Shown: piece by piece, positions 1 through 9,292 of the stretch | Layout: the number at the start of each line of letters is the position of its first letter | How positions within the stretch are numbered: the stretch's first letter is position 1 | DNA from: Ruminococcus sp. UBA3665 | GTDB taxonomy: Bacteria > Bacillota > Clostridia > Oscillospirales > Ruminococcaceae | NCBI GenBank assembly: GCA_002373165.1 | Contig: DFJS01000090.1 | Span: 1 to 26,313, forward strand | DNA: 26,313 nucleotides | Direction: 5' to 3' | Notes under the pieces: model-generated | Databases searched by the model: none | Told to the model about the DNA's origin: nothing | What the model saw: the letters and a program-made list of their open reading frames with translations, nothing else | Translations under genes and position numbers: made by a program

Positions 1-447
1 TCCTGAAACGTCTCTTCGGATTCAGACTCTTCCTTCGGCTGGACGGGTTCATCCTGAAAGGATTCTTCGGATTCAGGCTCTTCCTCCGGCTGAACTGGTT
101 CTTCCTGAAACGTCTCTTCGGATTCAGACTCTTCCTTCGGCTGGACGGGTTCATCCTGAAAGGATTCTTCGGATTCAGGCTCTTCCTCCGGCTGAACTGG
201 TTCTTCCTGAAACGTCTCTTCGGGTTCAGGCTCTTCTTCCGGCTGAACTGGTTCTTCCTGAAAAGATTCTTCGGGTTCAGGCTCTTCCTCCGGCTGAACT
301 GGTTCTTCCTGAAAAGATTCTTCAGGTTCAGGCTCTTCCTCCGGCTGAACTGGTTCTTCCTGAAAAGATTCTTCGGATTCAGGCTCTTCCTCCGGCTGAA
401 CTGGTTCTTCCTGAAATGTCTCTTCGGATTCAGGCTCTTTTTCCGGC
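1..447 (-). repeat. 51-bp coding tandem repeats, about 8.7 copies
   Basis: The unit starts recur every 51 bases at 1, 52, 103, 154, 205, 256, 307, 358 and 409, and the array continues past the left edge. Each unit encodes 17 residues, so gain or loss of units keeps the frame. Bases 1-102 and 103-204 appear identical, so a two-unit block of 102 bp was duplicated recently. The unit nearest the unique region (409 onward) is the most diverged. Confidence 0.92.
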
Positions 448-2054
448 TGTGTGGATTCTTCAGGGAAATTTTCTTCCGTAAAATCGAAAACGGTATCATC
501 CGGATAGCGATAATATATTCCGGAAGCATAATTCAGATAGAGAAACTGTCCTTTCTGCACCTGTTCCGGGAACTGTCCGGCGAGCCACTCGGCCAGAGCG
601 CGAGCATGTGTTCTGGTCATACCGATGACGATTACTGTTTCTGCCGGATGTACATGCAGTTCTTCCAGAAACTTTTCATATTGTTCGGGGTTATTGCCGC
701 TGATATTAAGGAACATGATATTTTTATCTTTTCCGTAAAAATCATGAAATACCTGTACCGAACTGTCATAATTAAGCCGGCTGGAATTGGTACAGATTTC
801 ATATTCCGGCTTGATTTTTTTGACAAGAGCAAATGTTTGCAGTCTGACAATTCTGGTAAGTGCGGAATCGGCTGTATCTTCAATCGATTCGCCGAAATCT
901 TCCAGTGACTTGACTTTTTGCGCTTTCAGATAAGAAGCAGAATCCTTATGCATAAATATCTGCTGTCCTTTGACATCGGATAAGACATAGAATTTTCCGT
1001 AATCTTCTATTTCGTAAGAATTGAAATAGCCGAGACTTTCGAGCTTGCTGCACATAAATTCTGTAATAGACTCTTCTTTATTCAGAACTGCGGAAAGCAT
1101 CTGCACACTAACGCCGTTGAAAGTTTTGCAGGCAGCTAAAGAAACATTCAAACTGTTTTTAAATTTCAGCATATCACTGCGGAATTCCTTCACGCCGAAT
1201 TTTTTGCTTTTGGAAGATTCGTATTTAATCAGCCGGTCATTTTCCAGGTGGAAAAACAGAGATTCTTTGATGGGCTGTTTTTGCAGTTCCGGCGTACCTG
1301 TTTCCGGAAGAATTGTTTCTTTGATTTTGATTACTCTTTCTTCCGGAACCGGATTTTCGGATTCCGGCTGGGGTTCGGGCTGAGGTTCCGGTTCCGGTTC
1401 TGGTTCGGGTTCAGATTCAAGTTCAGGTTCAGGCTGTTTCTGTTCTGTATCTGTGCAGAACAGATATTTTTCCCGAAGCAGACCGAACTGTACTAAATCG
1501 GAATAATAATTTGCAATTTCCTGAATCATAGTAATACTTTCCGGATTGTCCAGATCAGGAATTTCCAGAATCTGCAAAAACAGCGATATTTCCTCGAAAG
1601 AATCTACTGTTTCGGGCAGTTCCGGCAAATTGTTTTCAATTTCCTGAATTTTTATCAGGGAAGCTCTGGCTTTTTCCTGATAAGGCAGAAGAGCATCTGC
1701 ATAAATTTTTACAGCAGACTTTACCTGCATGAACCGATTAAGCAGTTCCTTTGCAGCATACAGCTGTTCTGTGATGATACGGCAGCGGCTTTGCTGATAA
1801 GCATCCACATAATCATCAATTTTGCTGCCGTCCGAAGGCAGTTCTGTTTCCGGAACAGACTGTCTGACCCAAGAGACAATGCTTTCATAGCATTGATTTA
1901 AAAAGGCGATTTTTCTTTCGTAATCCTGTGCCATTTCCTGCGGAATGCTTTTTCCTTCCCTGATTGCAGAAAGCATTTCGCCCAGCGATGCTTCTGCCTG
2001 ACCGGAAGCGGCACGATAGTCTTCTGTTAAACTGATTAATTCCTGTTTGTACAT
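1..2054 (-). CDS. Unrecognised Pro/Glu-repeat protein (3' end outside window)
   Basis: I do not recognise this protein. The frame is open from an ATG at 2054 to the window edge, so at least 684 residues are encoded and the C-terminus is missing. The start is set by a GGAGG site 5-6 bases upstream and a promoter at 2127-2155. Residues 1 to about 205 look mostly helical and charged, with no signal peptide or membrane segment. Residues about 207-238 form a Glu-Pro linker. Residues about 245-530 look like a globular domain containing a hydrophobic strand-like stretch (TVIVIGMTR). From about residue 530 the protein becomes a run of 17-residue acidic repeats built on EEPVQPEEEPESEESFQ. The lack of an export signal suggests a cytoplasmic protein. 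It lies downstream of the type III restriction locus but has its own promoter, so a functional link is unproven. Confidence 0.8.
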   Translation of the reverse strand, partial: MYKQELISLTEDYRAASGQAEASLGEMLSAIREGKSIPQEMAQDYERKIAFLNQCYESIVSWVRQSVPETELPSDGSKIDDYVDAYQQSRCRIITEQLYAAKELLNRFMQVKSAVKIYADALLPYQEKARASLIKIQEIENNLPELPETVDSFEEISLFLQILEIPDLDNPESITMIQEIANYYSDLVQFGLLREKYLFCTDTEQKQPEPELESEPEPEPEPEPQPEPQPESENPVPEERVIKIKETILPETGTPELQKQPIKESLFFHLENDRLIKYESSKSKKFGVKEFRSDMLKFKNSLNVSLAACKTFNGVSVQMLSAVLNKEESITEFMCSKLESLGYFNSYEIEDYGKFYVLSDVKGQQIFMHKDSASYLKAQKVKSLEDFGESIEDTADSALTRIVRLQTFALVKKIKPEYEICTNSSRLNYDSSVQVFHDFYGKDKNIMFLNISGNNPEQYEKFLEELHVHPAETVIVIGMTRTHARALAEWLAGQFPEQVQKGQFLYLNYASGIYYRYPDDTVFDFTEENFPEESTQPEKEPESEETFQEEPVQPEEEPESEESFQEEPVQPEEEPEPEESFQEEPVQPEEEPEPEESFQEEPVQPEEEPEPEETFQEEPVQPEEEPESEESFQDEPVQPKEESESEETFQEEPVQPEEEPESEESFQDEPVQPKEESESEETFQ

Positions 2055-2126
2055 AATAACCTCCTGTTTCTTGATAAAATGATAAAATCTGACAATAGTT
2101 TTCCGGAAAAATAAAACTATAATTTT

Positions 2127-2155
2127 ATTATACCGGATTTTGTCAGGTTTTTCAA
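2127..2155 (-). promoter_or_regulatory. Promoter of the repeat-protein gene
   Basis: On the minus strand there is a TTGAAA -35 box (2150-2155), a 17-base spacer and a TATAAT -10 box (2127-2132). This predicts a start near 2120 and a leader of about 65 bases. The leader holds a short possible hairpin with arms TAGTTTT and AAAACTA. Confidence 0.7.
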
Positions 2156-2213
2156 TTTAATTTAAAAAATTCGTGTGAATATCTATTTTACAGCCCCCTT
2201 TTTTGTGCACTAT

Positions 2214-2253
2214 AACTAAAAACTCACACAGATACAGCATCTGTGTGAGTTTT
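2214..2253 (-). terminator. Rho-independent terminator after the type III restriction genes
   Basis: A 15-bp inverted repeat (2219-2233 with 2239-2253) has a 5-base loop. On the minus strand it is followed by a short T run. It begins just after the Res stop codon, separating the restriction operon from the next gene. Confidence 0.85.
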
Positions 2254-2261
2254 GCAGATTG

Positions 2262-5200
2262 TTATTTAGTAATAAGTTCCAGCAGTTTTTTGTAACTGTC
2301 CACTACTTCATATTTTACCTGACTGCTGCTGACTGCCTCGAAATGTTTTTTGGCACAGGCAATTTTAGCTTTTTCCACGCCTCTCTGATCCATAGAGGAA
2401 TCAGAGCCTTTTGTTTCGGCAATGAAATAAATATGCTTGACCTCACCTTCATAGAAAGCAATTGCCCAGTCCGGATTATATTTGCCTACAGGAGTAGAAA
2501 TATAAAAGCCATCCGGCAATTTGACATAGACTGCCACAGAGCGGTTAGTATCCAGATCTTCTACAAATTTGCGTTCGTTTGCAGAATCATAAATAATATA
2601 ATCATACAGATGTTTTTGTACCCTGACAGCATTGACATCCAGCTTGCCTTTCATGCAGGGTTCCGTAAAGACCGCTGTACTGTATTTATCATCAAGAACG
2701 CGGTATGTAATATGTTCGATTACTGTAGCCGCTTTCTGTTCGTTGATAATCTGTGCCGCCTTAAGAATAAACGTCTCCGGATTATACTGGTATTGCTGAA
2801 AGACCTCCGGCTTGATGCCGGTCATAATACGGACAATATCTTTCCGGGTCAGTTTAGTTTCGGCAACCAGTTTACCGATCAGGTCATATTTGACAGTCTG
2901 ATTTGCAGCAATCATTCTTTTTTCAGTACCGGATTCTTTTTTCTTCATAGCTTCGCCTTTTTCCAGTTCTTCTTTAGAGCTGATCTTTTCCAGCGTTCCT
3001 GTTTCGATCCGGTAGAAAATCTGCTGCACATGCAGTTTGTCATCAAGTTCCCGGATAGCATTCTGAATCAGATCTTCTGCATTGAAATTCACTCTATAAG
3101 TCGATTTGGAATTAATTTTTTCCCATAAAGCTTTGAATTCCGGCATAGCGAGTTTTCTGTCATCGACTTTGAGTTCTACATTATTTTTGCGGGCATTTGC
3201 CGGCGCGATTGTTTTTGCATCGTAAATGCTGTCGATAATTTTTGTCACAGCCGCAATAAAGCCGTCGACTTCTTCGGGCATTTTCAGCACGCCGTTTTTC
3301 TTGTCTTCATCATACTGTTCTGTAAGCTGTCCGCGGCGGATATAATGATTTTCAATCATATCTTCATAAATTGCCTGAGCAGTTTCGGCATCGATAATCA
3401 TAGAATCGCCGTTCTGATTGAAAATCTGTTTATCCTGGAACAAATCGACAGTAATTTTTACAGGTCTGTCGGCAACGGCCTCTGCAATTTCATTCTGGAG
3501 TCCCTTGGCGAAATCCTCATAGCTTTCGCTTGCAATGACTGTCAGAACGTTAATATCATGAACTGCATTTCCGACGGAATTCAAATCCATTCTCCGGCCG
3601 TTTTCATTGACACAAAGCCGCAGGCCTCTGCCGACCTCCTGTCTTTTGCGAACCTCACTGGAGGACTGCTTCAAAGTACAGATCTGAAAGACATTAGGAT
3701 TATCCCAGCCTTCGCGGAGGGCGGAATGTGAAAACAGAAACCGTACAGGAGAGCGTTCCGGGTTACGGTCAAGAAGCAGTTCTTTATCTTTCATAATCAG
3801 GTCATATGCGGAAACGTCGTCCGATGTTTTTTCTTTTTTATCTGCAATTTTGCCGTCTGTAAGCCTGCCTGCCTTATCGACTGAAAAATAGCCTGCATGT
3901 GTACTTGCAGCCGGAATTGCCTGAAGATACTGAATATATTCCTCATCTCCGCCTTCCTGCTGATAAGCTTCAATTGCTGCCTGATATTCTTCCTCGAACA
4001 TTCTGGCATAGATGCCGTTGCCGGGCTGACCGTCTTCATCATATTGTTTATATTTTGCTACTTTGTCTATAAAAAACAGCGACAGAACTTTAATTCCCTT
4101 ATGGAACAGCTGTTTTTCGCGTTCGATATGGGATACAATTGTTTCATGAATCTGAATGCGGTGAATCTGTTCTTCATCGACACTGCCTGCAATCTCTCCG
4201 AGAAAGAGCTTCTGACCGTTCAGGAATTCGATATGATCATCTCTTGCATCAATCCGCGAAACAGTATAGCCGTTTTTATATTCTTCCAGATATCCGGACT
4301 GTTCATAGAGATTAAAGCCTTCGCTTACCGTGCGGCTTACCTGACGGATTTCTTTTTTGCCCTTGACATCAAAACGAATGGCTGCTGTAGGATTGGATCT
4401 GGATATATTAATTTTTTCCAGAAATACAAAGCCTTCTGTACCGGTTGTACCGCTTACGCTGATGCCTTTGACTTCGATTTTCTTTACAAGTTTTTTATTA
4501 TATGCTTCCAGCGCATCCAGACGGAATATCATATTATAGATACTATCTGATTTATGTGTTGCAGAATAGCGCAGAGTCAGCAAGGGATTAAATTCTTTCA
4601 GGCGTTTTTTGGTTTGTGTTCCCTCGACAGACTGCGGCTCATCGATAATCAGCACGGGATTGGTTTTGGCAATCATATCAATAGGTCTGCGGGAGCGGAA
4701 TTCATCCAGTTTCATATAAATTTTTCTGGCATCTTTACCAGTGGCATTGAACGCCTGCGAATTGATAATCATGACATTGATATTGCTATCCGAAGCAAAC
4801 CGGTCGATTTCCGTCAGCCTTTTGGAATTATAAATAAAAAACCGGATTTTTTTATTATATTCTTCCGCAAAATGTTTCTGTGTTACCTGGAAGGATTTAT
4901 ACACGCCCTCACGGACTGCAACGCTCGGCACAACTACGATAAATTTACTCCAGCCGTAAGCCTTGTTCAGCTCGTACATGGTTTTGATATACGTATAAGT
5001 CTTGCCGACTCCGGTTTCCATTTCGATTGTAAGATTATATCTGCCCTCTAATTTTTCCGAAGGCTTAATCTGATGATCGCGCTGTATTTTACGGATATGT
5101 TCCAGAATGACATCATCCTGCAATGCCGGAATCAGCTTATGATTTGCCCAGCCCGTAAAATCCTGGTCAGTATCTGTCAGCTGCATGTCCGTGCCTCTGT

Positions 5201-5303
5201 CCATCATATATGTCGTTGTGAGTTTCGGCTGTCCTGCGAATACATCCACAACTGCCCTTGCGGCCTCTTCCTGAAATTTCTGTTTTTCAAAATGCAGTTC
5301 CAT
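2262..5303 (-). CDS. res: Type III restriction enzyme, Res subunit (helicase-nuclease)
   Basis: This is the motor and nuclease subunit that works with Mod to cut DNA lacking the Mod methyl mark. The 1013-residue product has an SF2 helicase core: Walker A METGVGKT at about 95-102, a DEPQ Walker B-type motif at about 221-224, and the motif VI-like RQEVGRGLRLC in the middle. The C-terminus holds a PD-(D/E)xK nuclease motif, NPDWAI at about 943 followed by ETK at about 963-965. I chose the ATG at 5303 because AAAGGA lies 9 bases upstream and the MELHFEKQ start fits the family. An ATG at 5330 overlaps the mod stop by 4 bases and remains possible. Length is normal for the family and no break is visible. 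It is co-transcribed with the two upstream Mod genes. Confidence 0.95.
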   Translation of the reverse strand: MELHFEKQKFQEEAARAVVDVFAGQPKLTTTYMMDRGTDMQLTDTDQDFTGWANHKLIPALQDDVILEHIRKIQRDHQIKPSEKLEGRYNLTIEMETGVGKTYTYIKTMYELNKAYGWSKFIVVVPSVAVREGVYKSFQVTQKHFAEEYNKKIRFFIYNSKRLTEIDRFASDSNINVMIINSQAFNATGKDARKIYMKLDEFRSRRPIDMIAKTNPVLIIDEPQSVEGTQTKKRLKEFNPLLTLRYSATHKSDSIYNMIFRLDALEAYNKKLVKKIEVKGISVSGTTGTEGFVFLEKINISRSNPTAAIRFDVKGKKEIRQVSRTVSEGFNLYEQSGYLEEYKNGYTVSRIDARDDHIEFLNGQKLFLGEIAGSVDEEQIHRIQIHETIVSHIEREKQLFHKGIKVLSLFFIDKVAKYKQYDEDGQPGNGIYARMFEEEYQAAIEAYQQEGGDEEYIQYLQAIPAASTHAGYFSVDKAGRLTDGKIADKKEKTSDDVSAYDLIMKDKELLLDRNPERSPVRFLFSHSALREGWDNPNVFQICTLKQSSSEVRKRQEVGRGLRLCVNENGRRMDLNSVGNAVHDINVLTVIASESYEDFAKGLQNEIAEAVADRPVKITVDLFQDKQIFNQNGDSMIIDAETAQAIYEDMIENHYIRRGQLTEQYDEDKKNGVLKMPEEVDGFIAAVTKIIDSIYDAKTIAPANARKNNVELKVDDRKLAMPEFKALWEKINSKSTYRVNFNAEDLIQNAIRELDDKLHVQQIFYRIETGTLEKISSKEELEKGEAMKKKESGTEKRMIAANQTVKYDLIGKLVAETKLTRKDIVRIMTGIKPEVFQQYQYNPETFILKAAQIINEQKAATVIEHITYRVLDDKYSTAVFTEPCMKGKLDVNAVRVQKHLYDYIIYDSANERKFVEDLDTNRSVAVYVKLPDGFYISTPVGKYNPDWAIAFYEGEVKHIYFIAETKGSDSSMDQRGVEKAKIACAKKHFEAVSSSQVKYEVVDSYKKLLELITK

Positions 5304-5326
5304 TGTATAGCATCCTTTCTCAGCAT

Positions 5327-7156
5327 TCAAATTACTTCTACCTGTGTACCGGGAGAGATGTTTTTAAAAATCTCATTCACGTTGATTTTGGACGGACTGT
5401 CTGCAAAGCTGTCATCACGGAACACGGCTCTGAGAGGCTGGCGTTCTGCAATGGCAGTTATGACATCTTCGGAAATATCCGGACTAAAGCAGGCAATCAG
5501 ATCGTTATCATGATAGCTGTGAATCATTACATCGCCGATCTGTTCGGACTGATAAGGCATAGAAATCGGCAGACCCCAGTCCAGCAGACAGCCGAACAGA
5601 AGATCCAGATCTGTTCTGTCAGGCTTGATATTATTTTCCAGACCGCTGAGCAAATCCTGAGATGTTTCGGCCGGACTGTAGTACACATCTTTCATATTGG
5701 AGTCATCCAGTTTAAACACGCGGAATCCATAATCGATTTCTGCATTTGTATCAGCTTTGATTTTTTCAGCTGCTTTGCGAATGCGTTCTTTGCCGATCTG
5801 ACAGATATCTGTCCAGCCATTTTTTCTTGCCTGACTTTTTTCGGCGCACAGTTCCGGAAGCTGAATCAAGATAAATTTGCGGCGGCCGTTTGTTTCGGCA
5901 TTATAGTTCATGACAGCATGTGCCGTAGTGGAAGAGCCTGCAAAGAAATCCATTACAATGGCATCGGCATCATCAACTGTCATCATGCGGAGCATTTTAT
6001 CAATTAATTGCAGAGGTTTGGGCGTATCAAAAGTTGCTTCGCCCATCAGTTCTTTTAATTTGGAAGTGGCAGTGGAAGTCAGACTGACATCATCCCACCA
6101 GGTTGTGGCAGTTCTTCTTGTATGTTCGGCAGTTGTTCTGTAATATTTCTGATACAGACTGTTTCCTTTTTTGACAACAGTACCCTCATCATATTTTTTC
6201 TGCATTTTTTCTTTGGAAAACCGCCAGTATCCGGTTATGCCCATGAATTCATAATACGGATTTCCCTTTTTTTCTCCGCCGGGGCCGTCCACAGGCACAA
6301 GACGATAACTGCCTTTGCCGTCATGATCATCACAGTCAAAGTCTTTCAGAATCGGATCAAGACCTATCCGTTTTCTGTTTTTCTCCAGTACCTGAATATC
6401 TTTTGCATAAAATAAAATTATATTATGATTCGGCGATATGATTTTATCATTGGAGACGGATGCTCTGGATTTATGGCAGATCAGCGCGATTCTGTTTGCA
6501 GAGCCAAATATTTCATCACAGATTTTAGTCAGATTTGTACTCTCGTTATCATCGATTGAGATAAAAATTGCGCCGTTCTCTGCCAGAAGATTTCTTGCCA
6601 GCAGAATTCTAGGATAAATCATACTGCACCAGTCGGAATGAAATCTGCCGTTGACATCATTATTTTTGAAAAGCCGGCCGCCTTCCTGGTTGAACTGACC
6701 GCTTTCTTCGGCATATTCTTCAGCAGACTGCGCAAAATGATCCCGATAGATAAAATCATTGCCGGTATTGTACGGCGGATCGATATAAATCATTTTGACT
6801 TTGCCGAGATAGCTTTCCTGCAAGAGTTTCAGCACTTCCAGATTATCGCCTTCCAGGTAGAGATTCTGTGTCGTATCCCAGCTGACGCTTTCTTCCTTGC
6901 AGGGACGGAGCGTTTTCCGGATTGGCCTGTTGGCTTCTGCGATACATGCCTTTTTGCCCGGCCATGTGAATTCATAATTTTCATTGCCTTCGGCGATTTC
7001 TCCCGACAGCATCACACGGAGCAGATCAAAATTGACAGCTTTTTTGATTTTGCCGTTTTCCCCGGCAGTTTCTGTGATACAGTTCGGAAACAGTGTTTCC
7101 AGTTTACTGATATTCTGTTCCGTCAGATCTGCGGACTGCATTTTCATTTTTTCCAT
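5327..7156 (-). CDS. mod: Type III DNA methyltransferase, Mod subunit (copy 1)
   Basis: This is an N6-adenine methyltransferase that sets the recognition sequence of a type III restriction system and methylates one strand of it. The 609-residue product has the DPPYNTG catalytic motif at about 126-132 and then the AdoMet-binding DFFAGSS motif at about 403-409, the beta-class order typical of Mod. The target-recognition region lies between them, about 220-400. The ATG at 7156 has AAAGGAG 5 bases upstream. Its N-terminal ~125 and C-terminal ~150 residues are very close to those of the neighbouring Mod, but the centre is unlike it. It sits 25 bases after that gene and abuts Res, so all three probably form one operon. 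Confidence 0.95.
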   Translation of the reverse strand: MEKMKMQSADLTEQNISKLETLFPNCITETAGENGKIKKAVNFDLLRVMLSGEIAEGNENYEFTWPGKKACIAEANRPIRKTLRPCKEESVSWDTTQNLYLEGDNLEVLKLLQESYLGKVKMIYIDPPYNTGNDFIYRDHFAQSAEEYAEESGQFNQEGGRLFKNNDVNGRFHSDWCSMIYPRILLARNLLAENGAIFISIDDNESTNLTKICDEIFGSANRIALICHKSRASVSNDKIISPNHNIILFYAKDIQVLEKNRKRIGLDPILKDFDCDDHDGKGSYRLVPVDGPGGEKKGNPYYEFMGITGYWRFSKEKMQKKYDEGTVVKKGNSLYQKYYRTTAEHTRRTATTWWDDVSLTSTATSKLKELMGEATFDTPKPLQLIDKMLRMMTVDDADAIVMDFFAGSSTTAHAVMNYNAETNGRRKFILIQLPELCAEKSQARKNGWTDICQIGKERIRKAAEKIKADTNAEIDYGFRVFKLDDSNMKDVYYSPAETSQDLLSGLENNIKPDRTDLDLLFGCLLDWGLPISMPYQSEQIGDVMIHSYHDNDLIACFSPDISEDVITAIAERQPLRAVFRDDSFADSPSKINVNEIFKNISPGTQVEVI

Positions 7157-7181
7157 GATGACTCCTTTACTCTCAGGGCTT

Positions 7182-9137
7182 TCAGATTACTTTTACATCT
7201 GTATCGGGCGAAATTGTTTTAAAAATTTCGTCCACATTGATTTTGCACTGGCTGTCCGGGAAACTGTCATCCCGGAACACAGCACGGAGCGGATGCCGTT
7301 TCGCGATATTCTCAATAACTTCTTCGGGAATTTCCTGATCGAAACAGGCAATCAGATCGCCGTCATTGCAGGTATGCACAGTCACGCCGCCGATCTGTTC
7401 GGAGCGATACGGCACAGAAATCGGCAGACCCCAGTCCAGCAGGCAGCCGAACAGCAAGTCGAGTGCAGTTCTGTCGGGTTTGATATTGCTTTCCAGATTT
7501 GCGAGCATCTGCTGAGTTGTTTCGGCAGGAGTATAATAAACATCTTTCATGTTAGTTTCGTCCAGTTTGAAGACACGGAAGCCGTTATCCAGATCGGCGG
7601 CTGTAAGAGGGTTTTCCTCTTTGATTTTTGCGCCGGCGCGGCGGATGCGTTCCTTGCCGACCTCGCAGATATTCTGATAGCCTGCTTTTGCGGCTTCTGA
7701 CTTAGAATCTGTCGGTTCGGGGAGCTGTACCATGATGAATTTACGTTTTCCGCCGTCTTCGGCATTCAGCTGCATGACAGCATGGGCAGTTGTAGCGGAA
7801 CCGGAGAAGAAATCCAAAACCAGTGAATCTTTTTCTGCATTTGCTACTTTCAGGCTGTCTATTACAGCAAAAAGCGATTTCGGATAGCTGAATACTCCAT
7901 TTCCCATCATATCCGCCAATAAATTAGCTCCGAATGTAGAAGAAGAATATTCAGGTTTATCCCATATTGTATACGGGGTCATTCCATCGTTTTTCATTCT
8001 TCCTTTATAATAAACTGCGGGCTGGCCGCTTCTGTCTTTTCTTACACCCATTTCCTGTTTTTTATTTTCGGCAACGGTTGAGATTGCCCATTTCCATGTT
8101 CTGGTGCGGCCGGTTTCGTCGACGGGCAATGTAATAATTTCATCCGAAGCAGGCTGTTCCAGCAGGTCATATTTCTGGGTCTGTTCATTCCATTTCATAT
8201 TGGGAATTCTGAAATCCGTGCAGTCTTTTTTTACAAAAATCGGGTATACCATTTTAGGAGACTCTGAACTATACTGTGCCCTGAAATTACGCCATTCAAA
8301 CGCACCGTTTTCATCAGATTCGCTGTATCTTGCAAGCTGATTCTGATTTCTTGGCAGACGGCCTATTTTTGCACTGCCGCCGCCATAAAACAAAGCATAT
8401 TCATGAGAAATCTGAAAACCGGTTACGCTGGAACGCCCCTGAGGATTATTTTTTATAATTACTACACCCAAACGGTTTTCTTCTCCGAAAATTTCATCCA
8501 TAATTGATGTGATATTATTTATTTCATTATCATCGATAGTTAACACAATAATGCCTTTTTCGGAAAGAAGATTTCTGGCCAGCAGCAGTCTTTCATAAAT
8601 CATGCTGCACCAGTCGCTGTGGAAACGGCCGTTGGAACGTGAATTGACTACCAACCGGTTTCCGATTTCATCAATTTCGCCGCTTTCAGCCGCGTATTCT
8701 GTTTCTGACTGATAAAAATTATTTTTATAAATCAGATTTGTTCCTGTATTATACGGCGGATCAATATAAATCACATCCACCTGTCCGAGATAGCTTTCCT
8801 GCAAGAGTTTCAGCACTTCCAGATTATCGCCTTCAATATAGAGGTTTTGTGTCGTATCCCAGCTGACGCTTTCTTCCCTGCACGGACGGAGCGTTTTCCG
8901 GATTGGCCTGTTGGCATCTGCAATAGCGGCCTTTTTGCCAACCCATGTAAATTCATAAGACTCATCGCCCTGCATGACAGCATCTGAAAACATAGCGCGA
9001 AGTTTTTCAAAATCGACTGCTTTTTTGATTCTGCCGTTTTCTCCGGCAGTTTCTGTGATGCAGTTGGGAAACAGTGTTTCCAGTTTTCTGAGATTCTGTT
9101 CCGCAAGATCTGCGGACTGCATTTTCATTTTTTCCAT
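7182..9137 (-). CDS. mod: Type III DNA methyltransferase, Mod subunit (copy 2)
   Basis: This is a second adenine-N6 methyltransferase of the type III Mod family, 651 residues. DPPYNTG lies at about 126-132 and DFFSGSA at about 442-448. The central recognition region (about 220-440) is roughly 40 residues longer than in the adjacent Mod and dissimilar, so a different target sequence is expected. The start shares MEKMKMQSADL with the other copy and has GGAGGCG 6 bases upstream. It is the first gene of the operon, behind a near-perfect promoter at 9171-9199. Both catalytic motifs are intact, so there is no sign of decay. The high similarity at both ends and divergence in the middle indicate gene duplication with recognition-domain exchange. 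Confidence 0.95.
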   Translation of the reverse strand: MEKMKMQSADLAEQNLRKLETLFPNCITETAGENGRIKKAVDFEKLRAMFSDAVMQGDESYEFTWVGKKAAIADANRPIRKTLRPCREESVSWDTTQNLYIEGDNLEVLKLLQESYLGQVDVIYIDPPYNTGTNLIYKNNFYQSETEYAAESGEIDEIGNRLVVNSRSNGRFHSDWCSMIYERLLLARNLLSEKGIIVLTIDDNEINNITSIMDEIFGEENRLGVVIIKNNPQGRSSVTGFQISHEYALFYGGGSAKIGRLPRNQNQLARYSESDENGAFEWRNFRAQYSSESPKMVYPIFVKKDCTDFRIPNMKWNEQTQKYDLLEQPASDEIITLPVDETGRTRTWKWAISTVAENKKQEMGVRKDRSGQPAVYYKGRMKNDGMTPYTIWDKPEYSSSTFGANLLADMMGNGVFSYPKSLFAVIDSLKVANAEKDSLVLDFFSGSATTAHAVMQLNAEDGGKRKFIMVQLPEPTDSKSEAAKAGYQNICEVGKERIRRAGAKIKEENPLTAADLDNGFRVFKLDETNMKDVYYTPAETTQQMLANLESNIKPDRTALDLLFGCLLDWGLPISVPYRSEQIGGVTVHTCNDGDLIACFDQEIPEEVIENIAKRHPLRAVFRDDSFPDSQCKINVDEIFKTISPDTDVKVI

Positions 9138-9170
9138 TTATCACGCCTCCGGTAGTTTGATATATTATAA

Positions 9171-9199
9171 ATTATATCAGATCTTTTCTGACCTGTCAA
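9171..9199 (-). promoter_or_regulatory. Consensus promoter of the type III mod-mod-res operon
   Basis: On the minus strand TTGACA (9194-9199), a 17-base spacer and TATAAT (9171-9176) match the housekeeping consensus at every base. The predicted start is near 9164, giving a leader of about 27 bases before the first mod. Constitutive expression is likely. Confidence 0.88.
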
Positions 9200-9250
9200 C
9201 TGATGCAAGAATTTTTTATTTCGATATTATCATCATTTTAAACAATATTT

Positions 9251-9288
9251 GAAAAAAATATGCATCAGATTTTTATCTGATGCACAAT
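9251..9288 (-). terminator. Terminator of the nitrogenase-like operon
   Basis: A perfect 10-bp stem (9261-9270 with 9275-9284) with a 4-base loop is followed on the minus strand by a run of T residues. It starts about 9 bases after the last gene of the operon. Confidence 0.9.
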
Positions 9289-9292
9289 TTTT

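Noticed and set aside
1..447. CRISPR-like regular repeat spacing
   Set aside because: The repeats are contiguous 51-bp in-frame coding units without unique spacers, and no cas genes are present.
2259..3128. 289-residue plus-strand open frame opposite the Res gene
   Set aside because: It is antisense to intact Res motifs and is Phe/Ile/Cys-rich, as reversed coding DNA gives. It has no family features, and no promoter or ribosome site serves it.
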